A DNA stretch of 29,338 nucleotides, taken from Bacillota bacterium. Lineage in GTDB: Bacteria; Bacillota; Clostridia; Oscillospirales; Ruminococcaceae. Made by a program: the position numbers and the translations under genes. The stretch is taken from NCBI GenBank assembly GCA_023421245.1, contig JAEZTV010000024.1:1-29338 (forward strand), written 5' to 3'. Below are positions 7,222 to 15,453 of the stretch, piece by piece. The notes beneath the pieces were generated by a model, which was given only the letters and a program-made list of their open reading frames with translations, did not search any database and was not told the DNA's origin. How positions within the stretch are numbered: position 1 is the stretch's first letter; the number at the start of each line of letters is the position of its first letter.

Positions 7222-7250
7222 TTTACACACTCCATTCATTGTGTTATATT
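7222..7250 (+). promoter_or_regulatory. Candidate sigma-A promoter for the mgtC-like gene
   Basis: TTTACA (7222-7227) and TATATT (7245-7250) are 17 bases apart, each one base off consensus. The predicted leader is about 190 bases. It holds no recognisable Mg2+ riboswitch; the only clear palindrome, AATACCGGTATT at 7411-7422, lies just before the ribosome site. Confidence 0.5.
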
Positions 7251-7444
7251 GAAGAAAACGGCAGCGTATACGGCTGTGCGGGGTATGCCACACAAGCGGC
7301 ACTGATGCTTTCGGAGAAAGGCCGGTTGTTCAATACAAAACCTAAAAACAGCCTTCAAATAATCTCTTTCGCGTTGAGTATGAAAGACGTTTTACCAAAG
7401 GGGAATTCGGAATACCGGTATTATGGTATAAGGAGGTGCGTTGT

Positions 7445-8164
7445 TTGGCACAGATATTTGAAAGCGGAAGGGTGATACTGGGGTATCTGCGTGAGGTGAA
7501 CCTGCTTTCCACCGTTGTACGCTTGCTGTTGGCGGTGGTGCTGGGTGGCGTCATCGGGCTTGAGCGCGGCAGACGCAAGCAGGCGGCAGGCTTTCGCACG
7601 CATATCCTTGTGTGCGTGGGTGCAACCCTTGCCATGATTACCAATCAATACGTTTTCCAGTTTATCGCTCTTGGGCAGGGTGACCCCGCGCGGATAGGCG
7701 CACAGGTCATCAGCGGCATCGGTTTTCTTGGTGCCGGTACAATTCTGATTACCGGCCGGCAGCAGATTAAAGGCTTGACCACGGCGGCGGGGCTGTGGGC
7801 ATGCGCTACCATGGGGCTTGCGCTCGGCGTTGGGTTTTACAGCGGCGCGATTCTGGGCTGCTTAATTATTGTGCTTGTTATTACGTTTTTGCACCGGCTG
7901 GACGAGGCGGTTTACAAGAGCGCGCAAACCGTGCGGCTGTATATTGAGATTGACGGGCCGCACCGCTTTAAAGAGGTTCTGACCTTTTTGCGCGACAACT
8001 ACGCCGAGGTCGATTCGGTGGAGCTGCTGCGGCAGGGCGAAGCCCTCCCTTCGATGGGCATCTTCGTCAACATCGGGCTTACCGCAGGCCAGAATATTCA
8101 AAATGAACTTATTAGCATCCGCACTGTTGAGGGTGTTATTTATGTTGAGGAGCTAAGCTGGTAA
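7445..8164 (+). CDS. MgtC/SapB family membrane protein
   Basis: A 239-residue protein. The N-terminal MgtC domain holds about four to five membrane helices with the family signature GGVIGLERGRRKQAAGFRTH (residues 34-53), GFLGAGTIL and GLTTAAGLWA. A soluble C-terminal domain from about residue 160 (VRLYIEIDGPHRFKEV) resembles the ACT-like tail of longer MgtC proteins. MgtC is known for aiding growth at low Mg2+ and modulating membrane ATP synthase in pathogens; chromosomal Firmicute homologues are uncharacterised. AGGAGG at 7431-7436 sets the start: the GTG at 7436 overlaps this site, while the in-frame TTG at 7445 is 8 bases after it. It is monocistronic as far as can be seen. Confidence 0.88.
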   Translation: MAQIFESGRVILGYLREVNLLSTVVRLLLAVVLGGVIGLERGRRKQAAGFRTHILVCVGATLAMITNQYVFQFIALGQGDPARIGAQVISGIGFLGAGTILITGRQQIKGLTTAAGLWACATMGLALGVGFYSGAILGCLIIVLVITFLHRLDEAVYKSAQTVRLYIEIDGPHRFKEVLTFLRDNYAEVDSVELLRQGEALPSMGIFVNIGLTAGQNIQNELISIRTVEGVIYVEELSW

Positions 8165-8310
8165 TACCGGCTTGCAGCAAAAACGCGGCAGCATTGCATG
8201 GATTTCTAAGTTGTAGAGTGAGCCGGAAGCAACCTTTGCGGGAGGGGTTTTCACATATCCTGCATCCGTATTGTGAAGCTTTGATTCGCATTTGGGAAGG
8301 GATAACCGCT

Positions 8311-9171
8311 ATGCAGATAATAAAGGACTACAAACACGACGATGCCTTGCGTGCACAGCTCAACACCTTAGCACGGGAGAGTTTTTCCCTTGTTTTTGAA
8401 CCATGGTATCAGGCGGGCTTTTGGGATGAGCGGTATATCCCTTATTCTATTATCGAGGATGGTGTCGTGGCGGCGAACGTATCGGTGAACCATGTCTGCG
8501 TGGAGTATGAGGCAAACGCTTACCCAGCTGTCATGATCGGCACGGTAATGACCGCAAAGCAGTACCGCGGCAGAGGATATGCAAGAATACTGATGGAAGC
8601 TGCGCTGGAAGATTGTAAGCGGACTGCGGAGCTTGCATACCTGTTTGCGAACGACTCGGTTTTAGACTTCTACCCGAAATTCGGCTTTGAACTAGCAGAA
8701 GAAAAACAGTGCTTTGTGCTGTGCAAAGACGCCTTGCGCAAGGCGGATACAGTAAACGAGCAGCCGTGCAGGCTGGATATATCAAAACCCCACGATCTTG
8801 CCATCGTAGAGCGGCTGATTCAAACGGGCATCCCCGCACCAAAGCGCCTTTTGGTGCCTACCATCCGCTCGCTTGTGTTGTTCTACTGCCAAAGTGTCTA
8901 CCGCGGCAGTGTACTGTACTACCCGCGGCGTGATCTGCTGGTGTTTTATCACGACGGCGAGCTGCTCGACTATTACAGCGCCGCGCCGGTTGAGCTGTGC
9001 GAGGTTATCGCGTTGATTGCCCCGGGCAAGGAGGAGCTGCCGCTCGGCTTTACGCCCGCACGGCCCGAGAACATGACGCTGCGGTACCGCACATACGACG
9101 ACAACCTGTTTGTCACCAACCCCGCGTGGTTTACGGGCGACTTTATGTTTCCATCCCTTTCACGCGCATAG
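8311..9171 (+). CDS. GNAT family N-acetyltransferase with C-terminal extension
   Basis: A 286-residue protein. The first 150 residues form a GNAT domain, with the acetyl-CoA pyrophosphate loop QYRGRGYA at about residues 84-91, preceded by the VMIGTVMT strand and followed by a NDSVLDFYPKFGFE segment typical of the last strand and helix. The remaining 130 residues contain a second alpha/beta region of the kind seen in Eis-like or two-domain GNATs. Such enzymes acetylate amines of small molecules or proteins; the substrate here is unknown. The start at 8311 is chosen for GGGAAGGGAT about 7 bases upstream; the reading frame stays open to 8194 but without a ribosome site. A bidirectional terminator follows. 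Confidence 0.82.
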   Translation: MQIIKDYKHDDALRAQLNTLARESFSLVFEPWYQAGFWDERYIPYSIIEDGVVAANVSVNHVCVEYEANAYPAVMIGTVMTAKQYRGRGYARILMEAALEDCKRTAELAYLFANDSVLDFYPKFGFELAEEKQCFVLCKDALRKADTVNEQPCRLDISKPHDLAIVERLIQTGIPAPKRLLVPTIRSLVLFYCQSVYRGSVLYYPRRDLLVFYHDGELLDYYSAAPVELCEVIALIAPGKEELPLGFTPARPENMTLRYRTYDDNLFVTNPAWFTGDFMFPSLSRA

Positions 9172-9184
9172 GCAAACGAATAAA

Positions 9185-9220
9185 CCCGCCGATGGAACAA
9201 CGTCCATCGGCGGGATTTGT
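9185..9220. terminator. Bidirectional terminator between converging genes
   Basis: A 12-bp perfect stem, CCCGCCGATGGA (9185-9196) with TCCATCGGCGGG (9203-9214), and a six-base loop. Plus-strand readout ends in ATTTGTTATATTTT and minus-strand readout in TTTATTCG, so it can serve the GNAT gene on the left and the transglutaminase-like gene on the right. Confidence 0.85.
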
Positions 9221-9234
9221 TATATTTTGCACCG

Positions 9235-10128
9235 CTACTGCGGTAAAACAGGCGGCTCTATCTGCAAAAGCGGCGGATGGCCCGCAAGATAGGCGGCGCT
9301 CTCTTTGGCAAGCTGCTGTACAATCTGCTCGCGGTCGGGACGCTCTCTTTGCACAATTGTCTCCTGGGGGGGAGAACCGATTTGGTGCAGACAGGCGGGC
9401 AGCGACTGCGCGTACTCGCTTGGGTCTGTAAGCATATCACCCCAGCGGTGGTCGGTTTGCATCTGTTCGTCACTTTTTAAGAAGTAGCGGTAGCGCAGTA
9501 CGTTGTTTTTAATGATGTTGTCTTCAAGCTGCGGGTCGCAGTGGTACCACACGCCGTCGAGCCGTACCATCGCCCACGCGTGCTCTACCAACTGTCCGGT
9601 TACCGAGTAGGTAAGCCCCGGCACATAGTAAGCCGGAAAGCCCATGCGGTCGCAGAGTGTTACAAACGCGCTTGCATAGTCCTCACACGAGCCGATGCCA
9701 AACAGCAGCGGGCTTATGCTGCGTAGTTCGAATACCGTCGGCAGATTGTCGGGGTCGCCGCGGTACCGCCAGATATCGGTGCCCACGGGCTCCTCGAAAA
9801 ACGCGGTGGAGGCCACCAGATGCCGGTATACGCAAAGCAGCTTATCATAATCGGTCATATCGTCGGTAAGGATGGCGGAAAGGGTATCGTCAATGACCGA
9901 GCAGATGTAGTAATTCTGAATATGGGTAAGGCCGGTGAGATCGGGGGTATTGTCTTGCGGCGCACTGTCCGGCTGCGCGGAAGGGGCGGAGCTTATGGTC
10001 GACGGCACCGAACTTAAGCTGCCGGATGCCGCGGGTGGTTCTTCGGCCAGCATAAGGCCTTGCGGTGTGCAGCCGGCAAGCAGGCACGCGCCCACCGCGC
10101 CAACAAAAAACAGCAAAGGGTTACGCAT
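9235..10128 (-). CDS. Transglutaminase-like (papain-fold) lipoprotein
   Basis: A 297-residue protein. A signal peptide ends in the lipobox LAGC with lipid-bearing Cys20, followed by a Ser/Pro/Ala-rich linker (residues 30-62). The transglutaminase-core domain shows all three catalytic residues: Cys148 in GSCEDYASAF, His183 in VEHAWAMVRL and Asp198 in YHCDPQLED. Such secreted bacterial domains act as peptidases or cross-linking enzymes on envelope proteins. The start at 10128 has AGGAG 7 bases upstream and overlaps the stop of the macroglobulin-like gene by 8 bases (ATGCGTAA), indicating translational coupling. The two proteins are therefore likely to work together at the cell surface. The reading frame extends upstream inside the other gene but without a ribosome site. 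Confidence 0.88.
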   Translation of the reverse strand: MRNPLLFFVGAVGACLLAGCTPQGLMLAEEPPAASGSLSSVPSTISSAPSAQPDSAPQDNTPDLTGLTHIQNYYICSVIDDTLSAILTDDMTDYDKLLCVYRHLVASTAFFEEPVGTDIWRYRGDPDNLPTVFELRSISPLLFGIGSCEDYASAFVTLCDRMGFPAYYVPGLTYSVTGQLVEHAWAMVRLDGVWYHCDPQLEDNIIKNNVLRYRYFLKSDEQMQTDHRWGDMLTDPSEYAQSLPACLHQIGSPPQETIVQRERPDREQIVQQLAKESAAYLAGHPPLLQIEPPVLPQ

Positions 10129-13100
10129 CTTTACGCTCCTGGTTTTGTTCTGAAGATAGGGTAAGCAGCCGCGCACCCTCTTTGACCGAAAGGGTTGCCT
10201 TGGGGGTATAGTTTGCAGCGCCGCTTGCGGTGTGCACCGCATAGGTGCTGTCGATCGCGCTGTCGCCGTCGGTGACGCAGCGCGCTGTGTACGAGATGGA
10301 ATAGGTGCTGCGCCGCACGGGGCTGCCGTCTGCGGCGATATCCTCTGCAGCGGTATGGTACAGGCTCATGGTCATGCGCTGCCCTTCCCTTGCATCGAGC
10401 CAGATGCCGCCCGGTTCATCGCTCAGACCATAGCGAACCGACTGGTAGCGCAGGGCGCTTGGAATCCATTCGCTGATATCATAGCGGCCGGTGGGCGCAT
10501 CCTCACCGAGTGTAACGGTCAGCGTAATGGTGGCAAGCTCCCCGACCTCGAGCGTTCCTCCCTCGAACTCACCGATGGTTTTGGTAACCGAGATGCCTGT
10601 GGAGCGTGCGCCGCTTAGCGCATCCGGCAGGCCGACGTAGCTAGCGGTAATTCCCACATCACCGTTTGTGACGGCAACGTTTGCCTTTGCAAGCTGGTTT
10701 TTGCTAAACGGGATGTAGCGGATACCGCCTTTTTTAAGCTCCAGCGTGGTGGGCAGCAGGCCGCGGTTGAACTTGACTACGGCGGTGTCGGTGTACTGCG
10801 GCACAAAACGGCTGACATACGCGGTTTGCTCGGGCAGGGTGGAAAAGTCGTACGAGCTGTTCTCGCGCACATAGCGCAGCAGCGCCTCGGTATCCGCGCA
10901 GCCCGTCTGTTGGGCAAGCAGCATGACAAGCGCCGTATGCTGTAGGTTCGTACCGGTCAGTGTTTGTGCGGTGGTGTAGATAGAGCTGCCTTTACCCGAG
11001 CCTTGCGGCAGAACCGTTCCGTCCTCGGTAAAGATTGGTTCCTCCCCTTGCCGCGCCGCGGCACTGTCAAAATAGCTCCAGTACTCGTTTGAAACAATAT
11101 ACGGCGCGATGTAGGTGTTGTACGCCGCGACAGCGCCGTCGGTATCGCCCAGATACGCGAGTGCAAGGCAGAGGTAGAGGATGCCGAGCTCCGATTGCAA
11201 ATCGGTGCGTTTCAGCATCGTTTTTGCGTCGGTGAGCACCGGCTGTTTTAATGCCGCAAGGCCCATGATTGCGGCGCTGATTTCAGTTTGATCATACCAG
11301 CCCGCGTCAATAACCGTGTTGAGATAGTCTGCGAGCGCCTTGCTGTCGTAACGGTCCTGCGCGCAAACCGCCATACGCGCGGTGAGCATAACGTCGGAGA
11401 ATTCATAAGAATACAGGCGCACACCGCCGTTTGCGTGCTGGAAATCGGCAAAGTCGGTTTCGGGTGCGTTCAAAAATGCGGCAAAGTCCTCATCGTCCGC
11501 ATACTCCTTGAGCAATGCCGCGGCAACCGCAACCGCTGTTTGCTGGTCTGCGCGCTCGCCGTACTGCTGCGCAAGGTGCTCGAGGGTTTTGGTGTACTCG
11601 CCGTACTGCTTATCATAAAACCCAAGCCACACGGGATATTTTTGTGCGGTGACGGAGGAAACCTCGCTTGGCGTAACCGTGCGGGAAATCGCCATTTCAA
11701 GCGCGCTCTCCTTCACCGAGAAGGGGTATTCCACAGCGTCCTTTTCGTTGCCCACCTGCGCCGCAAACGTTACCTTATAGTCGCCCGCCGCAAGCTTGCC
11801 AAAATCAAACGGTACGGGGGTTGTATCGGGGGAGACGGTGAGACTCTGCTGCTCTTTGCGGTTTCGTTTGCCCGCAACGGTAATGGTATACCGGAGATCC
11901 TCACCGCGAGCGAGCGCGTCGCCGTACGCGCGCAGATGAAAGGCCACGGTATCGCCCTCAATGTAGGTGGTGTTGTAAAGGGGGGAGACAAACAGCGGCA
12001 GCGTCGTCGGGATGTTCATAAGCGTTGCCCCCGCGCGAAGATCATCGGTGATGGCGGCGGTGGTAATGCGCCATGAGGTAAGATTATCGGGCAGGGTAAA
12101 GTGCAAGGTTGCCTTGCCGTTTGCATCGGTTTTAGCAGACAGCGCGGCGGCGGTATCCTTGAAGTTATCGCGTTTGGGGATGTCGCCGCCGCCAGTTTCC
12201 GGGCCGCCGCCGCCGCCCTTGCCGCCGCCCAGATCTCCGCTGAAATTATACTGCGTATAAGAGGCAAACGGGATGATGGGGTAATAGTACACCGGCGCAT
12301 AAAGCGATGCGAGCGGGTCAACATCCTGCCATGCGAGCGTGAACATCGCTTCGTCCACCACGCTTACCGAAACATCGGCGGAAACCGGTGCGCCGGTGCG
12401 GTTTGTTGTGGTAAGCTCAAGCGTTACCGCATCGCCCGGGCGGTAGGTTTGCTTATCGGTCTTGGCTGTTATTTTCAGTGACTGCTCGCGTGTGTCAAAC
12501 TGCACGTTACAGGAGCTTACAGGGTAAACCCTGCGCCCGTCAAAGAACGCGCCCGTAACGATTACGTTTGGCAGGTACTGCTTGTTTTGGATAAACGAGA
12601 AGGTATCGGAGCTGCTTACCCCGGTGGTGAGAATGCCATCCTGCACAAGGGTATAAAGAATGGTGCCGTCGGTTTGGGCGGGGGTGTAGTCCTCCAGCAA
12701 GCGGATGTTGACACGCTCGCCGAGGGAGTAGGTCTCGGAGTATCCGCTATAGTAGGAATACGGGTTGTATTTTTTATCCGCGTTTATTTTGTCGTTTACA
12801 AAATTGTACATTTTAATGTCGTTGGTTTGATAAAGCTCCTCGTAGTAGTTAAGGTACTCCGACTGCTCGACAAGCCGGCCCTTGGTATCGCGATACGAAA
12901 GCTCCACGCGGTAAAACTGCTCGCTGCTGGTGGGGCTGGGCAGGTCGCCCAGCACGGCCTGCCCGTTTATGGTGTTTACGGTGTACTGGTTTTCAAGCGT
13001 TTCTTTGCGGGTGTACCGGTAGGAGGATACCGTGCGCCGGTCGACGGGGTGATAGTAGCTGCCGGCCCAGGTTTTAATGTAATCCACACGGTAGAGCTTT

Positions 13101-15286
13101 ACATCAACAGGAATGTTTACCGCATGGCCTTTAAATGAGCTTGGAAAATCGCTCCACACATCGTCGCGGTTTGAAAGCTTGCTTGTATCAACGCGGTTGG
13201 TATGCAGGGTAAGCTCCTTTACAAAGCCGTCCTTTACCTGCGTGGCAGTGAGCATAACGTCACGCGGGAACACAAACGCGGAGGCTACGGTGGAGATATA
13301 CTGGTCCTCCATGCCGGTGCTGTTGATGTAAAAGGACAGGTCATACGGCTGCCATGAGGTGTGATCGTCAAAATAATGCCCGTCCTCGTTGATGCGCAGG
13401 GTATCAAGCCCGCCGATGTCGGTGAGGAAGCTGTGAGGGGTGTTTTCCACCTGTGTTTCAAACGAAAGGCCGGGTACCGGCGTGCCGTTATAGAATTTAG
13501 CCGAAAGGGTAAAATCCACCGGATCATCGGCGGTGTAAAACTCCTTTTCACTTTTTGTGGTTAGTACATACAACGGCTTTTCATACTCAAAGATGGAAAG
13601 ATAGGTGGAACAGTACTCGGTCTCGTTCTCGTCAATTATGCGCAGGCGGTAACCGTCCCTTGCAAGCGATTCAAACGAGAGTTCGGCGGTAAAACAGCCG
13701 CCAGGCTGCAGGGCAACAGGAGCCTCGGAAATGGTTTCGTCGCGGTAGTCGTCATACTCCCACGCCGTACTTGAGAGAACCATCGTCAGCGTTTTAGGCA
13801 GGGCAACGCCATCCTTACGGGGAGCAAGCCTGCCCCATACAGTTACGGTATCGTCGGGCATATACAGCTCACGGTCTTTGTATAGAAAGGAGTAGTATTG
13901 CTCGCTGATATCCGGCTCCTGATAAGCCGCAAGCGGTATCTTCTCTACAAACTCGTTTTCGGCGTCTGCCTTGGCGAACAGGTAGCCTGTTTGCATGTCG
14001 CCCGACGCAAGCTGCGCAAGGCCGTTTTGATCGGTGGTGGTGTTCATAACAGGGGCCTTGCTTTTTGCATCCACAAAGCCGACGCCGGCCCCTTTAATGC
14101 TTTTGCCGCTGGCGGCGTCGTTGAGCCATACGAGCGTCTGCCCGTTGACCGATTGGGTGTACACCGACACATCGCTAATCTGCAAAAGCTTTTGGATCGT
14201 AAATGTGTCGCCGTTTTTTTGGTAGGCCGTGACGTTGACAAGGTACCAGCCTTTGCCGAGTGTTTCGGGGAATACGGTATAGGCACAGCCCCAGTATTCG
14301 TGTGTAAGCAATGTGGTGTCGAACGAAACAACGTGACGAAGGGTGTCGCTTGCGTAGCGGTATGTATCTAAATCGCCGCCTGTCTCAAGGTAAGTGTCAC
14401 GCTCCGCCATTGCCTGGATATACTGGCTGCTGCCCGAAAACTCGTACACCGCAACCGAGACATCCTTCTCAATGGCAGGGGTATCCGCCTTGCCGTCACC
14501 GCCTATTCCAACACGGATAACCGGAACATCTCCTAGCAAAAACGTTTCGCTGTAACCGCTGTACAGATAGAGCGGAACGCCGGAGTGGTGGTAACTGTCT
14601 GCGGAAAGGCTTGAGGTGGTAAACGAAAGCGTGTAGTCCTCGGCAAGGATATCGTCAAACGGGCTTCTTAGCCCCTTTTTCACCGTTACGGTATAACGGG
14701 TCTGCGGTTTAAACGAGGTTTTAGGGTACAACGTAACCGTGCGCCCGCGGCTTTCTATTAGAATATCGGCAGCGGGGCTGATCTCGACATAACCGGTCGG
14801 GTCAACATCAGGGTGAGAAAAATGCAGCTCAATGCCCGTTTGCGGATAAACATCGGTCGCATTGGGGGCGATATTTGCGGAAAGGACGGCAAACGGCCGC
14901 CTGCTTTGGAACGCCCATGTGCGGCTGCGCCCCTCCTGTGTGCCCAGCGTAAAGGCATACACCGTATTGGGGGCAAGCGGCTCGGTGGGCTTTAGGAAAA
15001 AGCCGTCGTCGGTGGCAGAGAGGTCGTATGTTATCTCCGGCTCGACTACAAGGTTTTTGGCAAGCTCCCGCCGGGTAAGGCGGGCCTTTGCATAAATGTA
15101 AAAACCTGAATCATACGCAACGCCCGCATCGTCCTCACTCTGCGGAGAGATGCTGATATTCGCAAGCAGAGCGGGCTGCGGATCGGTCAGCTGTGCCGAG
15201 CACGCTGAAAAATAGGGGAGTACAAGCAATACGCATACAAACAGTATACAGGTCTTTAACAAGGCCACACAACGATTCATCCTCAA
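10121..15286 (-). CDS. Alpha-2-macroglobulin-like lipoprotein without visible thioester
   Basis: A 1721-residue exported protein. A signal peptide of about 28 residues precedes Cys29 (FSAC, a slightly non-standard lipobox). N-terminal Ig-like beta domains follow (two FTL...R.W..Q and RYTVTVKKGL-type segments by residue 220), then macroglobulin-like MG domains and a glycine-rich run (about residues 1018-1032, GGGKGGGGGPETGGGDIP). Next is the characteristic A2M segment with FKDTAAALSAKTDANGKATL and LPDNLTSWRIT, and a helical (alpha/alpha toroid) domain from about residue 1220. The usual thioester GCxEQ site reads GERADQQ, without Cys. In bacteria this family traps proteases or guards the envelope. 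The start is TTG at 15286 with AAGGA 9 bases upstream; ATG at 15280 is an alternative. It overlaps the transglutaminase-like gene downstream. Confidence 0.9.
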   Translation of the reverse strand: MRMNRCVALLKTCILFVCVLLVLPYFSACSAQLTDPQPALLANISISPQSEDDAGVAYDSGFYIYAKARLTRRELAKNLVVEPEITYDLSATDDGFFLKPTEPLAPNTVYAFTLGTQEGRSRTWAFQSRRPFAVLSANIAPNATDVYPQTGIELHFSHPDVDPTGYVEISPAADILIESRGRTVTLYPKTSFKPQTRYTVTVKKGLRSPFDDILAEDYTLSFTTSSLSADSYHHSGVPLYLYSGYSETFLLGDVPVIRVGIGGDGKADTPAIEKDVSVAVYEFSGSSQYIQAMAERDTYLETGGDLDTYRYASDTLRHVVSFDTTLLTHEYWGCAYTVFPETLGKGWYLVNVTAYQKNGDTFTIQKLLQISDVSVYTQSVNGQTLVWLNDAASGKSIKGAGVGFVDAKSKAPVMNTTTDQNGLAQLASGDMQTGYLFAKADAENEFVEKIPLAAYQEPDISEQYYSFLYKDRELYMPDDTVTVWGRLAPRKDGVALPKTLTMVLSSTAWEYDDYRDETISEAPVALQPGGCFTAELSFESLARDGYRLRIIDENETEYCSTYLSIFEYEKPLYVLTTKSEKEFYTADDPVDFTLSAKFYNGTPVPGLSFETQVENTPHSFLTDIGGLDTLRINEDGHYFDDHTSWQPYDLSFYINSTGMEDQYISTVASAFVFPRDVMLTATQVKDGFVKELTLHTNRVDTSKLSNRDDVWSDFPSSFKGHAVNIPVDVKLYRVDYIKTWAGSYYHPVDRRTVSSYRYTRKETLENQYTVNTINGQAVLGDLPSPTSSEQFYRVELSYRDTKGRLVEQSEYLNYYEELYQTNDIKMYNFVNDKINADKKYNPYSYYSGYSETYSLGERVNIRLLEDYTPAQTDGTILYTLVQDGILTTGVSSSDTFSFIQNKQYLPNVIVTGAFFDGRRVYPVSSCNVQFDTREQSLKITAKTDKQTYRPGDAVTLELTTTNRTGAPVSADVSVSVVDEAMFTLAWQDVDPLASLYAPVYYYPIIPFASYTQYNFSGDLGGGKGGGGGPETGGGDIPKRDNFKDTAAALSAKTDANGKATLHFTLPDNLTSWRITTAAITDDLRAGATLMNIPTTLPLFVSPLYNTTYIEGDTVAFHLRAYGDALARGEDLRYTITVAGKRNRKEQQSLTVSPDTTPVPFDFGKLAAGDYKVTFAAQVGNEKDAVEYPFSVKESALEMAISRTVTPSEVSSVTAQKYPVWLGFYDKQYGEYTKTLEHLAQQYGERADQQTAVAVAAALLKEYADDEDFAAFLNAPETDFADFQHANGGVRLYSYEFSDVMLTARMAVCAQDRYDSKALADYLNTVIDAGWYDQTEISAAIMGLAALKQPVLTDAKTMLKRTDLQSELGILYLCLALAYLGDTDGAVAAYNTYIAPYIVSNEYWSYFDSAAARQGEEPIFTEDGTVLPQGSGKGSSIYTTAQTLTGTNLQHTALVMLLAQQTGCADTEALLRYVRENSSYDFSTLPEQTAYVSRFVPQYTDTAVVKFNRGLLPTTLELKKGGIRYIPFSKNQLAKANVAVTNGDVGITASYVGLPDALSGARSTGISVTKTIGEFEGGTLEVGELATITLTVTLGEDAPTGRYDISEWIPSALRYQSVRYGLSDEPGGIWLDAREGQRMTMSLYHTAAEDIAADGSPVRRSTYSISYTARCVTDGDSAIDSTYAVHTASGAANYTPKATLSVKEGARLLTLSSEQNQERKDA

Positions 15287-15453
15287 GTCACCATATCCTT
15301 CCGTCGTACGTTATCGCTGCGCCGTCGCGTTTCCTCCGCATTCATTGTGGCAGTGCAACCGATAAAGCAAATAATAACCAGTTATTTAGTGCAGAAATCC
15401 CCATACTTTACTGCAAAGCGGAGGCAGGTTTTTAAAAAAGGCGGGGGAGGGGT

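Noticed and set aside
7250..7430. Mg2+ (M-box) riboswitch upstream of the mgtC-like gene
   Set aside because: None of the conserved M-box segments are recognisable and no terminator hairpin precedes the gene.
8194..8310. Longer N-terminus for the GNAT protein
   Set aside because: The extra 39 residues have no ribosome site before them and no resemblance to the domain, while 8311 has a good site.
11288..13138. Plus-strand frames of 262 and 183 codons inside the macroglobulin-like gene
   Set aside because: They are antisense shadows of the macroglobulin reading frame with no ribosome sites or recognisable domains.
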